DNA of 64,000 nt from Stenotrophomonas maltophilia (lineage in GTDB: Bacteria > Pseudomonadota > Gammaproteobacteria > Xanthomonadales > Xanthomonadaceae). Location: the NCBI RefSeq assembly GCF_039555535.1, contig NZ_CP154630.1, positions 3,857,001 through 3,921,000 on the forward strand, read 5' to 3'. The position numbers and the translations under genes were made by a program. How positions within the stretch are numbered: position 1 is the first letter of the stretch; each line of letters starts with the position of its first letter. Positions 9,001 to 16,095 of the stretch are shown in pieces. Under the pieces are notes generated by a model that was not told where the DNA came from, ran no database searches, and saw only the letters and a list, made by a program, of their open reading frames with translations.

Positions 9001-9164
9001 GACGCGCCGGTGTAGTCCACCGACACCGACACGATCGGCGGATCAATGGCGGGCAGTTCGCGCAGGGTCAGGCGGGTGAAGGACATCACGCCCAGCACCA
9101 GCAACAGCAGGCTCATCACCACGGCGAACACCGGCCGCTGGATGGAGATGTCGGACAGCTTCAT
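6039..9164 (-). CDS. RND (HAE-1) multidrug efflux pump, inner-membrane transporter
   Basis: 1041 residues, the usual length for an AcrB/MexB-type proton-driven RND pump. TM1 is at about residues 10-30. The periplasmic porter domain includes the DTINARSTNGRSQVSIEF region, and TM4 carries the proton-relay pair in GLVVDDAIVVVENV. The PVGFLEG region, the second large loop and the final TM bundle are all present, with no break. The ATG at 9164 overlaps the adaptor gene stop by 4 bp (ATGA), so the pump is made with the adaptor at 9161-10267. No outer-membrane channel gene is adjacent. S. maltophilia has several such two-gene pumps (for example SmeGH and SmeMN); the position near central metabolic and pil genes would suit SmeMN, but I cannot prove which. 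Confidence 0.95.
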   Translation of the reverse strand: MKLSDISIQRPVFAVVMSLLLLVLGVMSFTRLTLRELPAIDPPIVSVSVDYTGASAAVIESRITQVLEDALAGIEGIDTINARSTNGRSQVSIEFTSNRDIEAAANDVRDAVSRVADRMPEEARPPEIAKVESDADPIIWFNMVSSTMDTLELSDYADRYVVDRFSSLDGVAQVRIGGRQRYAMRIWLDRDQLAARGLTTGDVETALRNENVELPAGRIESTDRDFTLRVERNYIKPEDFATIPLGKGRDGYVVRMGDVAKIELASAERRAYYRSNGEPGIGLGIVKTSTANSLDVARTARAEAERVALSLPKGTQIFVAFDNTTFIEAAVDRVYATLVEAMILVLAVIWLFLGSFRAALIPAVTVPVCLVAAFIALYAFDFSINLLTLLALVLCIGLVVDDAIVVVENVQRRIDLGEPPLVASKRGTTQVAFAVIATTAVLVAVFLPVGFLEGNTGRLFRELAVALAAAVALSAFVALTLTPMMASKLLKPHTGHAPRGLHGFINRNLERLASGYGRVLDHHVDRTWIYLLVMVAALAASWGLLKLLPSELAPAEDRGSFQIMIDGPEGAGYDYTVQQVQQVEALLAPHVGPDKPIVRANPRVPGGWGASEEMHTGRVSIFLQPWRQRSEATPDVANALQKELDTMRGVRVRTQVGGGLVRSGGQPFQIVLGGPEYAEIAQWRDRILLRMADNPGLVGPDSDYKETRPQMRVNIDRQRAADLGVPVTAIGSALETMMGSRRVTTFVDNGEEYDVLVQAGRDGRASPADLAAIRVRATSGELVPLSNLVTLSEVAEAGTLNRFNRLRSITITAGLAPGYPLGEAIAWAQNVAREELPQYAQVNWKGESREYQSAGGAVLLTFAMALLVVYLVLAAQFESFIHPLTIMLTVPLGVLGALVGLWVSGGTVNLFSQIGIVMLVGLAAKNGILIVEFANQLRDDGRTVREAIIESAMVRLRPILMTSIATVVGAIPLVVAGGPGSASRGTIGIVIIFGVTLSTFLSLFVVPAFYARLAPYTRSPEAVKRELEKQEAESPSVGGHA

Positions 9165-10267
9165 CCGCCGTGGCCCTCGGCCGCGACCGGTGCCGACGCG
9201 TCAGCCGGCTTCGCACCGCTGGCCGGTGCCGCATCCTTGGCCGCGACCTTCAGGCCCGGGCGCAGCTTGCCGGTGCCGTCGACCACGATGCGCTGGCCGG
9301 CCTCCAGGCCCTGCTTGATCTCGACCACGCCGGCACGGCGCGCACCGGTCACCACGTCCACGCGCTCGACGCTGTCGTCGTTCTTGATGCGGTACACGAA
9401 GGTATCGCGGCCGACCTGCACCACGGCGATTTCCGGCACCACCAGCGCCGGGCGCTCGGGGCGGAACAGGCGCACGTCCAGCAGCATGCCGGGGCGCAGT
9501 GCGTGGTCGCCGTTGGCGAAGTCGGCGCGCACGGTCACCGCGCGGGTGGCCGGATCGATGCGTGCGTCGATGGTGCTGACCACGCCCTCGAAGGTACGGC
9601 CCGGCCACGCCACGCTGGCGGCACTGACCTTGTCACCGACGCCCAGCGCGGCCAGTTCCACTTCCGGCACCTGGAAATCGATGTGCATGTGCTCGATGTC
9701 GTCGAGCGTGGCGATGACCGTGGTCGGGGTCACCAGCGAGCCAGGGCTGACCTGGCGGATACCGAGCACGCCGGCGAACGGTGCGCGCACACGGCGATCG
9801 CCGATGTCGGCCTGCATCTGCATCACGCGCGCCTCAGCGGCATCACGGATCGACTTCTGCGTATCCAGCGTGGCGCTGGACACCAACCGCTGGGAGGCCA
9901 GCTCGCGCTGGCGCTTGTACAGCTGGTCGGCCTCGTGGAACGTGGCCTGCGCCTGCACCAGCGCCGCTTCCTGGGCCTGGCCGCGCAGGGTCACGATCGG
10001 CGCACCGGCGGCGATGTGCTGGCCGCTTTCGAAATGCACCTTCTCGACGATCTCGCTGACCTTGGCGGTGACACTGATCGACTCGCGCGCCTTGGCGGTG
10101 CCCAGTGCCTGCAGGGTGTCGTTCCACTGCGTGGGCTGCACCACCTGCGCGGTAACCGGCACTGCTTCGCCCTGCCGACGCGCGGCGGCCTCCTGTTTGC
10201 CTGCGCACCCGGCCAGCACGGCCAGGCTGAGGCCAAGGGCCAGGGTCGAAGCGATACGAGCCAACAT
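9161..10267 (-). CDS. RND efflux periplasmic adaptor (membrane fusion) lipoprotein
   Basis: 368 residues. The signal sequence ends in a lipobox (LAVLAGC, Cys about 21), so it is predicted to be lipid-anchored. Barrel-sandwich and coiled-coil hairpin regions follow (ARESISVTAKVSEIVEKVHFESGQHI; about residues 95-170 rich in Gln and Ala), then the beta-barrel domain with VRADFANGDHALRPGMLLDV. This is the standard HlyD/AcrA-type plan. The start at 10267 was chosen because upstream in-frame codons are low quality and do not give a signal peptide. It would bridge the RND transporter to an outer-membrane channel encoded elsewhere. The first gene of a two-gene operon; no local regulator is visible. 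Confidence 0.93.
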   Translation of the reverse strand: MLARIASTLALGLSLAVLAGCAGKQEAAARRQGEAVPVTAQVVQPTQWNDTLQALGTAKARESISVTAKVSEIVEKVHFESGQHIAAGAPIVTLRGQAQEAALVQAQATFHEADQLYKRQRELASQRLVSSATLDTQKSIRDAAEARVMQMQADIGDRRVRAPFAGVLGIRQVSPGSLVTPTTVIATLDDIEHMHIDFQVPEVELAALGVGDKVSAASVAWPGRTFEGVVSTIDARIDPATRAVTVRADFANGDHALRPGMLLDVRLFRPERPALVVPEIAVVQVGRDTFVYRIKNDDSVERVDVVTGARRAGVVEIKQGLEAGQRIVVDGTGKLRPGLKVAAKDAAPASGAKPADASAPVAAEGHGG

Positions 10268-10567
10268 GAACGGTCCTGATTGATCCACGGCCGCCGAGTG
10301 TAGGCAAGGGCCTGCAAAAGCGGTATGTGCCAAGCGTTTACCGGCGTGGAGCCGGCATCGCGATAGCGCCTTGAACCCGTTCCATGCAAGGCTGATGACG
10401 GCAGTGTCGGCGTGTGTCGGGGTGTATCCAGCCGTGCACGGCAGGCGTTGCCATCGTAGAGTCGAAGCTGCCCGACCGAGGGCGTTGGGCAGGGGGCGGA
10501 TCCTGGCGGGGATCCGGCCCCGTTTTTTTGCCCGGTGCATGGGTAGCGCCGGGCCATGCCTGGCGGA
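10268..10567. other. Intergenic region with one GC-rich palindrome and T run
   Basis: About 300 bp between the adaptor gene start and the end of the TonB receptor gene, holding the promoter region of the pump operon. At 10493-10521 there is GGGGCGGATCC..GGATCCGGCCCC, a degenerate member of the GGGGTCAGA family, followed on the plus strand by T7 (10523-10529). A plus-strand terminator would fit this layout, but no plus-strand gene precedes it. Nothing else is recognisable. Confidence 0.6.
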
Positions 10568-12631
10568 TCAATACCGGTAATTCACCTTCATCCAGACGCT
10601 GCGCCCGGGCTCGTTGATGCGCACCGGATCGGCCGGGAAGCCGAAGTCGGCGCTGCCGGCCAGGTTCAGGTGCTCGCTGTAGGCGCGGTCGAACAGGTTG
10701 TCGACACCCGCGCTGAGCTGCAGCTGCGAACTGAAGCGATAGGCGGCGTTGAGCGCGAACGTGGCGAAACCAGCACTGGGACCCAGGTCCTGGGCCACCA
10801 CGTTGCCTTGGCCATCTGCGACACGATGCTGGTGGGTCACCGCGCGCAGCAAGGCCCCCGCGCTCCAGCGCTGGCCTTCCCAGTTCGCACTCAGGCGCGC
10901 TTCCAGCGGCGGCATCTGCGGCAGCGGACGCTGCTGGTCGCGGTTCTCGCCCCAGGCGTAAGCCAGCGTGCCCCCCAGTTTCCATTGCTCGGCCACATTC
11001 ACTTCCAGCCCTGCCTCGGCACCGGCGATGCGCGCATCGATGTTGCTGGCCTGGCTCATGCCCATCATGCCGCTGCCGTGATAGGTGAACAGGATGTAGT
11101 CCTGGATCTGCCCGGCGTAGGCCGAGACCCAGGCCTGCACGCGTGGGCCCTTGTACTGCAGGCCGACGTCGAGCTGGGTGGTGCGCTCCGGCTGGATGCC
11201 GGCAAACGCGTTCGGTGCACCGGCCGGACCGTGATCGGGCGAGAACAGCTCCCAGTAATCGGGCATGCGCTGGCTGTGACCGAGACCGGCATACCAGGTC
11301 AGGCCGTTGGCCAGGTCCTGTTCGTAACGCAGGAAACCACTGCCCAGCCATTCCTTGCGACGCTGGCCTGCGGTCGGATTGGGCATGTTCCCCATCATGC
11401 CGCGGATCGACTGCCGCTCATCGCGCACGCTGGCGCGATCGATGCGCAGGCCACTGATCCAGCGCTGGTCGGTGCCGGCGCCCAGGGTCAGTTCGCTGAA
11501 CACGCCATAGCGACGGAAGCTGGCATCGGTCTCCCACGCCGCCTGCCGGTAGGTATCGCGGCCCATGCCCATGCGGCCGCGGTGGCGGCTGTCTTCGCCA
11601 TCCACACCCGCCACCAGCTGCACGTCCTGCCAACGCCACTCGGAACTGACCCGGCCGCCCTGGGTACGGCGGTCCACGTTCGAGGCCATCGGCATCGGCA
11701 TCATGCTGTTGGGATTCGGCGTGCGCAGCGTGTAGTTGTCCATCACGTGGTCGGCTTCGTTGTAGTACACGTTGGCCTGCACCGTGTCCCACGCGCCCGG
11801 CAGGTTGCGCTTCTCGAAGCGTGCCGCGTAGCTGGTGCGCTCGAACGCGGCGCCGTCCATGCCGCGCCCGGCATAACGCGCGATCGCATCGCCGGCACCG
11901 GCTGAGATTTCCAGCAGCGTATCGGCATCCGGCGTCCAGCCGATCGCCACATCACCGTTCCACTTGCGCCACTTCGACGGCACCACGTCACCGTGGCCGT
12001 CCTTGTAGTCATCGGCTTCGGAGCGGTTGCCGCTGGCACGCACGTAGCCGGTCGGGTTGCCCAGGGTCAGGTCCAGTACCTGGTCGTTGCGGTTGCGCGA
12101 ACCGACCAGCGCACTGGCATCGGCACGCACGCCCGGCTCCTCGAAGCGCGGCGTGTCGCGCTCGAAGCGCACGGTACCTGCCGACGCACCTGCGCCCCAG
12201 CGCACGCTCTGCGGGCCCTTGATGATGGTCAGGCGGTCGAAGCTCTCCGGGGCGATGTAGGACAGCGGATTGTCCATGCGCGACGGGCAGGCACCGATCA
12301 GGTTGCCGTCGTTGCTGAGGATGTTCAGGCGCGACCCGAACATGCCGCGCAGCACCGGGTCGCCGTTGGTGCCGCCGTTGCGGATGGCGGAGAAACCGGG
12401 AACGGTTTTCAGGTAATCGGCACCATCACTGGCCGGCACCGGCTGCCGCGGCAGGCGCGGATCGGTCACCCAGTGCAGCGGCGAGGACGGTGCGGCGGCG
12501 GTGACCACCATCGTGTCGAGGGTGCGCGCTTCTTCGGCAGGCGCAGCGTGGGCCAGTGACGTGGCCACGGCCAGGCCAAGGGCAACCGGCAGGCGCGCGC
12601 AGGCGCCCGCGGGGCGGGAAGTCATTTTCAT
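10568..12631 (-). CDS. TonB-dependent copper receptor (OprC/NosA type)
   Basis: 687 residues. A signal peptide (cleavage near AHA, residue 29) is followed by a plug domain with PGFSAIRNGGTNGDPVLRGM and SRLNILSNDG, and a 22-strand barrel ending in MKVNYRY (terminal aromatic). The plug pattern, including IGACPSRMDNPLSYI, fits the copper-receptor subgroup represented by OprC and NosA. Methionine clusters in extracellular loops (MMPMPM, GMMGNM, GMMGM) support copper as ligand. The ATG at 12631 has GGAG 8 nt upstream. It lies 71 bp downstream of a His/Met-rich DUF2946 protein on the same strand, forming a probable copper uptake or handling operon. Function is by family; no copper regulator binding site was identified. 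Confidence 0.9.
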   Translation of the reverse strand: MKMTSRPAGACARLPVALGLAVATSLAHAAPAEEARTLDTMVVTAAAPSSPLHWVTDPRLPRQPVPASDGADYLKTVPGFSAIRNGGTNGDPVLRGMFGSRLNILSNDGNLIGACPSRMDNPLSYIAPESFDRLTIIKGPQSVRWGAGASAGTVRFERDTPRFEEPGVRADASALVGSRNRNDQVLDLTLGNPTGYVRASGNRSEADDYKDGHGDVVPSKWRKWNGDVAIGWTPDADTLLEISAGAGDAIARYAGRGMDGAAFERTSYAARFEKRNLPGAWDTVQANVYYNEADHVMDNYTLRTPNPNSMMPMPMASNVDRRTQGGRVSSEWRWQDVQLVAGVDGEDSRHRGRMGMGRDTYRQAAWETDASFRRYGVFSELTLGAGTDQRWISGLRIDRASVRDERQSIRGMMGNMPNPTAGQRRKEWLGSGFLRYEQDLANGLTWYAGLGHSQRMPDYWELFSPDHGPAGAPNAFAGIQPERTTQLDVGLQYKGPRVQAWVSAYAGQIQDYILFTYHGSGMMGMSQASNIDARIAGAEAGLEVNVAEQWKLGGTLAYAWGENRDQQRPLPQMPPLEARLSANWEGQRWSAGALLRAVTHQHRVADGQGNVVAQDLGPSAGFATFALNAAYRFSSQLQLSAGVDNLFDRAYSEHLNLAGSADFGFPADPVRINEPGRSVWMKVNYRY

Positions 12632-12702
12632 CGGAACAGCTCCAGGGTACGCACACGCGCACGGCGCCCGGTCAGGCGTCGTGCGGCAGATTCATGGGGA
12701 TA

Positions 12703-13110
12703 TCAGCGGACGATGGAGACGCGTGGTGGCCCACGTGCGGCATGTGCTGGCCAGTGCAGCGCGGGCAGCACCTGCTGCGACCACGGGAACACCAGGCGCG
12801 GCCGCCACAGCAACGGCAACAGCAGCACCAGCACCGCCAGCCACGGCAGCAGGCGCATGGCCAGCACGCAGTACTCGCAGGCTTCGCCGTGCATGGCGTG
12901 GGGATCGGCGGGGCGGTTGGGCGCTGCCGGCGCAGCGCCATGATGATCGTGCCCGGCCATGGCCATGTCGTGCATGTCATGGCCCATGGCGGCGTGGTCC
13001 ATCGGCGGCGCCTGCAGCGCGCGGCTGACCAGCGGCGCAAGCACCATCAGCAGCGTCGCCAGGATGGCGAGCTGGAGCAGAAGGCGCTGCGGGCGGGACA
13101 GGCGGGTCAC
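12703..13110 (-). CDS. DUF2946 membrane protein, His/Met-rich, copper-associated
   Basis: 135 residues. A transmembrane segment near residues 10-30 is followed by a metal-binding-like stretch rich in Met and His (MDHAAMGHDMHDMAMAGHDHHG, about residues 37-58, split here by function not by domain). A CEYC motif follows at about residue 78 and a second hydrophobic segment at about 85-105. DUF2946 proteins commonly neighbour copper TonB receptors, as here. The start is GTG at 13110 with no strong ribosome site, so the exact start is uncertain. It probably binds or relays copper at the inner membrane, but no biochemical role is established for the family that I can state. Confidence 0.82.
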   Translation of the reverse strand: MTRLSRPQRLLLQLAILATLLMVLAPLVSRALQAPPMDHAAMGHDMHDMAMAGHDHHGAAPAAPNRPADPHAMHGEACEYCVLAMRLLPWLAVLVLLLPLLWRPRLVFPWSQQVLPALHWPAHAARGPPRVSIVR

Positions 13111-13205
13111 CCCGCTAGTGTAGAGGCGGGTCGAGGGTTGCCCGTGCGACGAACCGTCGCAGGAGGGGGTTTGTCGGCAGGGCTGCGCCCTGCACCTGCC
13201 GAATC

Positions 13206-13354
13206 AACGTCAACGTCAAAAGCGGGCAATCCGTGGGATGGCGGGGTGGGTCCGGTTGCGGGAGACGCCGTAAACCCGTCCTTGGGGGCTTGGCCGCGGC
13301 ATCCATGCCGCGGACACTCCCGCAACCGGACCCACCCCGCCTTCGACAGATTTC
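13206..13354 (+). repeat. Structured repeat element, copy A
   Basis: In order: a short hexamer repeat (AACGTC twice, 13206-13217), the conserved flank GCGGGCAATCCGTGGG, and a perfect 25-bp stem (13240-13264 with 13317-13341). The stem encloses a 52-nt core (13265-13316), and the 3' flank is CCTTCGACAGATTTC. The core holds its own 9-bp hairpin (13294-13302 with 13305-13313). No open frame crosses it with coding character. The same architecture recurs in copies B and C with different stem sequence. It is possibly an RNA or DNA hairpin element of a mobile family; function unknown. Confidence 0.8.
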
Positions 13355-13376
13355 TGCGATCTGTTGGAACGGCTTT

Positions 13377-13417
13377 GGGGTCAGATCCGTTTTCCGAAGG
13401 AAAACGGATCTGACCCC
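13377..13417. repeat. Perfect 19-bp GGGGTCAGA palindrome
   Basis: Arms GGGGTCAGATCCGTTTTCC (13377-13395) and its exact complement (13399-13417) with a GAA loop. It is the longest perfect member of the family in this window. It sits inside the repeat nest between the DUF2946 gene and cysB, 23 bp after copy A of the structured element. Confidence 0.85.
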
Positions 13418-13444
13418 AGATGTATTTCGATATCTGACAGCTTT

Positions 13445-13493
13445 CATCCACGCATGGCGTGGATCTACCGAGTCGACCAAGGTCGACACCTAC
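13445..13493 (-). repeat. Two tandem SMAG-type GTAG palindromes
   Basis: Read on the minus strand, two palindromes start with GTAG: one with GTAGATCCACGCC (13445-13468) and one with GTAGGTGTCGACC (13470-13493). They lie in direct orientation, one base apart, between copies A and C of the larger structured element. Confidence 0.8.
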
Positions 13494-13505
13494 CAACAGC
13501 CGCCG

Positions 13506-13658
13506 GAATCTGTCAGAGGTGGGGCGGTGTCGGAGTGCGGGGTGTCAGCCGCATGGATGCGGCTGCCAAGCTTACAGGGACGTACTTGCAGCGTCCCCGC
13601 ACTCCGACACCGCCCCGCCAACCCACGGAATGCCGCTTCTGCTGTTGCTGTTGCTGTT
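13506..13658 (-). repeat. Structured repeat element, copy C (inverted)
   Basis: Read on the minus strand it has the same order as copy A: hexamer repeats (AACAGC about three times, 13641-13658), flank AAGCGGCATTCCGTGGG, perfect 22-bp stem (13595-13616 with 13521-13542), 52-nt core (13543-13594), then CCTCTGACAGATTCC. The inner hairpin is CAGCCGCAT/ATGCGGCTG where copy A has CCGCGGCAT/ATGCCGCGG, so the base pairs differ but pairing is kept. It lies 165 bp from copy A in opposite orientation. Confidence 0.8.
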
Positions 13659-13707
13659 GCTTGAATGCCGCGGCAGATGCAGGGCTGCAAGCCCTGCTCG
13701 ACCAACC

Positions 13708-14691
13708 TCACACCGTGATGGTCTGGGTCAGGGATTCCCAGGTCGGTGGCACCGGCCAGGCAGCGGCCTGGTTGCCATCCAGAACTCTTCGCAGGTCGCG
13801 CGGATCAATCTGCGGTGCCAGCACATGCACCAGTTCCAGCGCGTAATCACGCAGCACCCGGTCGCGCGGCAGCACCGCCCAGGCGATGCACTCGCTGATA
13901 GGGTCCGGCGCCGGCCACGATCTCAGGTCTTCGTCGTTGGAACTGACCGCCATCTCGGCCAGCAGCCCCACGCCCAGCCCGGTGCGCACGTAGGTCTTGA
14001 TCAGGTCGGCGTCGAGCGCGGTCAGCGCCAGGTCCGGCACCAGCCCGTTGGCGGCGAAGGCGCGCTGCAACGACGAGTTCGGGCGGGTCGAGGATTCATA
14101 GCTGATCAGCGGCTGGCGGGCCAGCGCGGCCAGGTCCGGTGCACGACCGGCGCGATCCAGTGGATGGCCCTTGGGCACCACCACCAGCCGTCGCCAGCGG
14201 AACAGCGGCACCGCGATGCCATCGGTGGGTTCGCCACCGGCGGTACTGATGATCGCGATATCGGCATCGCCCTGGTTCAGGCGGTCCAGTGCGTCGGCCT
14301 CACCGGCCTGCTGCAGGTGCACGCTCACCTGCGGGTAGGCCTGCTTGATGGCTGCCACCGCCGGCGGCAGCACGAAGCGCGCCTGGGTGTGGGTGGTGGT
14401 CAGGATCAGCTGGCCCTGGCTCTCGCGGCGCTGGTTGGCAGCGTAGGTGCGGATGTTGTTGGCCTCGGACAGCACCGCGCGGGCGCGGGCGATCACCTCG
14501 GTGCCGGCCGGGGTGACCGATTCCAGGCTGCGGCCCTTGCGCACGAACAACAGGAAGCCGAGCTCGTCCTCCAGCTGCTTGAGCTGCTTGGACAGGCCGG
14601 GCTGGGTGGCGTGCACGCGCGAGGCGGCCAGCGTGATGTTCAGCTCGGCGTCGGCGATGGCAACCAGGTAGCGCAGCTGGGTCAGCGTCAT
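13708..14691 (-). CDS. cysB: CysB-type LysR transcriptional regulator
   Basis: 327 residues, close to the 324 of enterobacterial CysB. The N-terminal winged helix-turn-helix is at residues 1-60 (TLTQLRYLVAIADAELN, ATQPGLSKQLKQLEDELG). The C-terminal effector domain has TTTHTQARFVLPPAV, which matches the sulfate/acetylserine pocket segment of CysB-like proteins, and a conserved HVLAPQID-type tail. It would activate sulfur-assimilation genes in response to acetylserine. The ATG at 14691 is chosen by family start (MTLTQLRY); there is no clear ribosome site. It is divergent from cysK at 14899, sharing a 207-bp control region. It ends next to a repeat nest. Confidence 0.92.
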   Translation of the reverse strand: MTLTQLRYLVAIADAELNITLAASRVHATQPGLSKQLKQLEDELGFLLFVRKGRSLESVTPAGTEVIARARAVLSEANNIRTYAANQRRESQGQLILTTTHTQARFVLPPAVAAIKQAYPQVSVHLQQAGEADALDRLNQGDADIAIISTAGGEPTDGIAVPLFRWRRLVVVPKGHPLDRAGRAPDLAALARQPLISYESSTRPNSSLQRAFAANGLVPDLALTALDADLIKTYVRTGLGVGLLAEMAVSSNDEDLRSWPAPDPISECIAWAVLPRDRVLRDYALELVHVLAPQIDPRDLRRVLDGNQAAAWPVPPTWESLTQTITV

Positions 14692-14748
14692 GGGAGGCGG
14701 GCGGCGTGGGGCGGAGGTCCACTCTAGGGTCAATTGCCGTCACCAGCT

Positions 14749-14768
14749 TATAACCAAAGGTTGTTTAA
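14749..14768. promoter_or_regulatory. Possible CysB operator between cysB and cysK
   Basis: TTATAACCAAAGGTTGTTTA is an AT-rich island in a GC-rich region with a dyad AACC-AAA-GGTT (14752-14762). CysB sites in enterics are loose, AT-rich and lie in such intergenic regions upstream of cysK. This position, between the divergent genes and about 130-150 bp before the cysK start, is suitable for autoregulation and cysK activation. Sequence support is modest. Confidence 0.4.
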
Positions 14769-14898
14769 GAAAGGTATCTGGTCATTTCCGGGCGTCATAT
14801 GCCGGCGCTACGGTCAGCCGGCAGCCGCTGGCCTAACAGCCAGCCCTCCCCCCTTCGCCCGCCGAAGCCCGGCGCGGCCCCGTTTCCGGAGCGCTTCC

Positions 14899-15858
14899 AT
14901 GGCCCTGTACGACTCCATCCTCGATACCGTCGGCAACACCCCCATCGTCAAGCTGCAGCGCCTGGCGCCGCCGCAGGTCAGCCTCTACGCCAAGGTCGAG
15001 TCGTTCAACCCGGGCGGCTCGGTGAAAGACCGCCTGGCGCTGGCGATCATCCTCGACGCCGAAGCGCGCGGCCTGCTCAAGCCGGGCGACACGATCGTGG
15101 AGGCCACCTCCGGCAACACCGGCGTGGCACTGGCGATGGTCGCCGCCGCACGCGGCTACAAATTCGTGGCGACCATGGTCGAGACCTTCTCGGTGGAGCG
15201 CCGCAAGCTGATGCGCGCGTATGGCGCGAAGGTGATCCTGACCCCGGCCGCCGAACGCGGCAGCGGCATGGTGCGCAAGGCGCGCGAACTGGCCGAGCAG
15301 CACGGCTGGTTCCTGGCCAGCCAGTTCGCCAACCCGGCCAATCCGGCGTATCACCGCAACACCACCGCCGCCGAAATCCTGCGCGATTTCGCCGGCAAGC
15401 GGCTGGACTACTTCGTCAGCGGCTGGGGCACCGGCGGCACGCTCACCGGCGTAGGTGAAGTACTGAAGGTCGCGCGCCCGCAGACCCGCATCATCGCCAC
15501 CGAGCCGGCCGGCGCCGCACTGCTGAAGGGCGATGACTGGAAGCCGCACAAGATCCAGGGCTGGACCCCGGACTTCGTGCCGGACGTGCTCAACCGCGAT
15601 GTGGTGGATGAACTGGTCTCGGTGGACGACGACCGCGCCATCGCCACCGCGCGCCGGCTGGCGGCGGAGGAAGGCATCTTCGTCGGCATCTCCGCCGGCG
15701 CCACCGTGGCCAGTGCCCTGGACGTGGCCGCACGTGCCGAACCGGGTTCAGTGATTCTGGCCATGCTGCCGGACACCGGTGAACGCTACTTCTCCACGCC
15801 GCTGTTTGCCGATGTGAACGAAGGCTCCGACGACGAGTGGCTGGCCGGCCTGCCGTGA
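14899..15858 (+). CDS. cysK: Cysteine synthase A (O-acetylserine sulfhydrylase)
   Basis: 319 residues, a fold-type II PLP enzyme that makes L-cysteine from O-acetylserine and sulfide in the cytosol. Visible hallmarks are the Schiff-base lysine in GGSVKDR (K43), the substrate loop TSGNTG at about residues 73-78, the phosphate cradle GTGGT near residue 178, and a C-terminal serine region (LPDTGERY). The start at 14899 (MALYDSILDTVGNTP) has GGAG about 9 nt upstream; the longer open frame upstream is non-coding leader. It is divergent from cysB, which is expected to control it. Confidence 0.96.
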   Translation: MALYDSILDTVGNTPIVKLQRLAPPQVSLYAKVESFNPGGSVKDRLALAIILDAEARGLLKPGDTIVEATSGNTGVALAMVAAARGYKFVATMVETFSVERRKLMRAYGAKVILTPAAERGSGMVRKARELAEQHGWFLASQFANPANPAYHRNTTAAEILRDFAGKRLDYFVSGWGTGGTLTGVGEVLKVARPQTRIIATEPAGAALLKGDDWKPHKIQGWTPDFVPDVLNRDVVDELVSVDDDRAIATARRLAAEEGIFVGISAGATVASALDVAARAEPGSVILAMLPDTGERYFSTPLFADVNEGSDDEWLAGLP

Positions 15859-15865
15859 TGCGATT

Positions 15866-15927
15866 CGCCGGGCATGGCCCGGCGCTACCGACATGCGACT
15901 GCGGGTAGCGCCGGGCCATGCCCGGCG
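15866..15927. repeat. Pair of GTAG palindromes (SMAG-type), tail to tail
   Basis: GCCGGGCATGGCCCGGC palindromes with a GTAG end at 15866-15888 (GTAG on the minus strand) and 15905-15927 (GTAG on the plus strand). They lie just after the cysK stop codon. The rest of 15928-16095 shows no recognisable feature apart from the ribosome site of the next gene. Confidence 0.75.
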
Positions 15928-16095
15928 TGCGCCCCGCTTCAGCCTGCGTGAAGGCGTCGCCCGCCATCGTGCGTGAAGGCCGTCGGATCGCAGCGCGTGA
16001 GACGGTCATGACGCAGTATCGATGCCCTGTCCCCTACCGTGGGAACAGCCGGCGCAGATGCTGCGCGGATCACCTCACAGGCAGGAGACGGACGC

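Noticed and set aside
10523..10529. T7 after the palindrome at 10493 as a true plus-strand terminator
   Set aside because: No plus-strand gene lies upstream; both neighbours are minus strand, so the T run may be chance or a relic.
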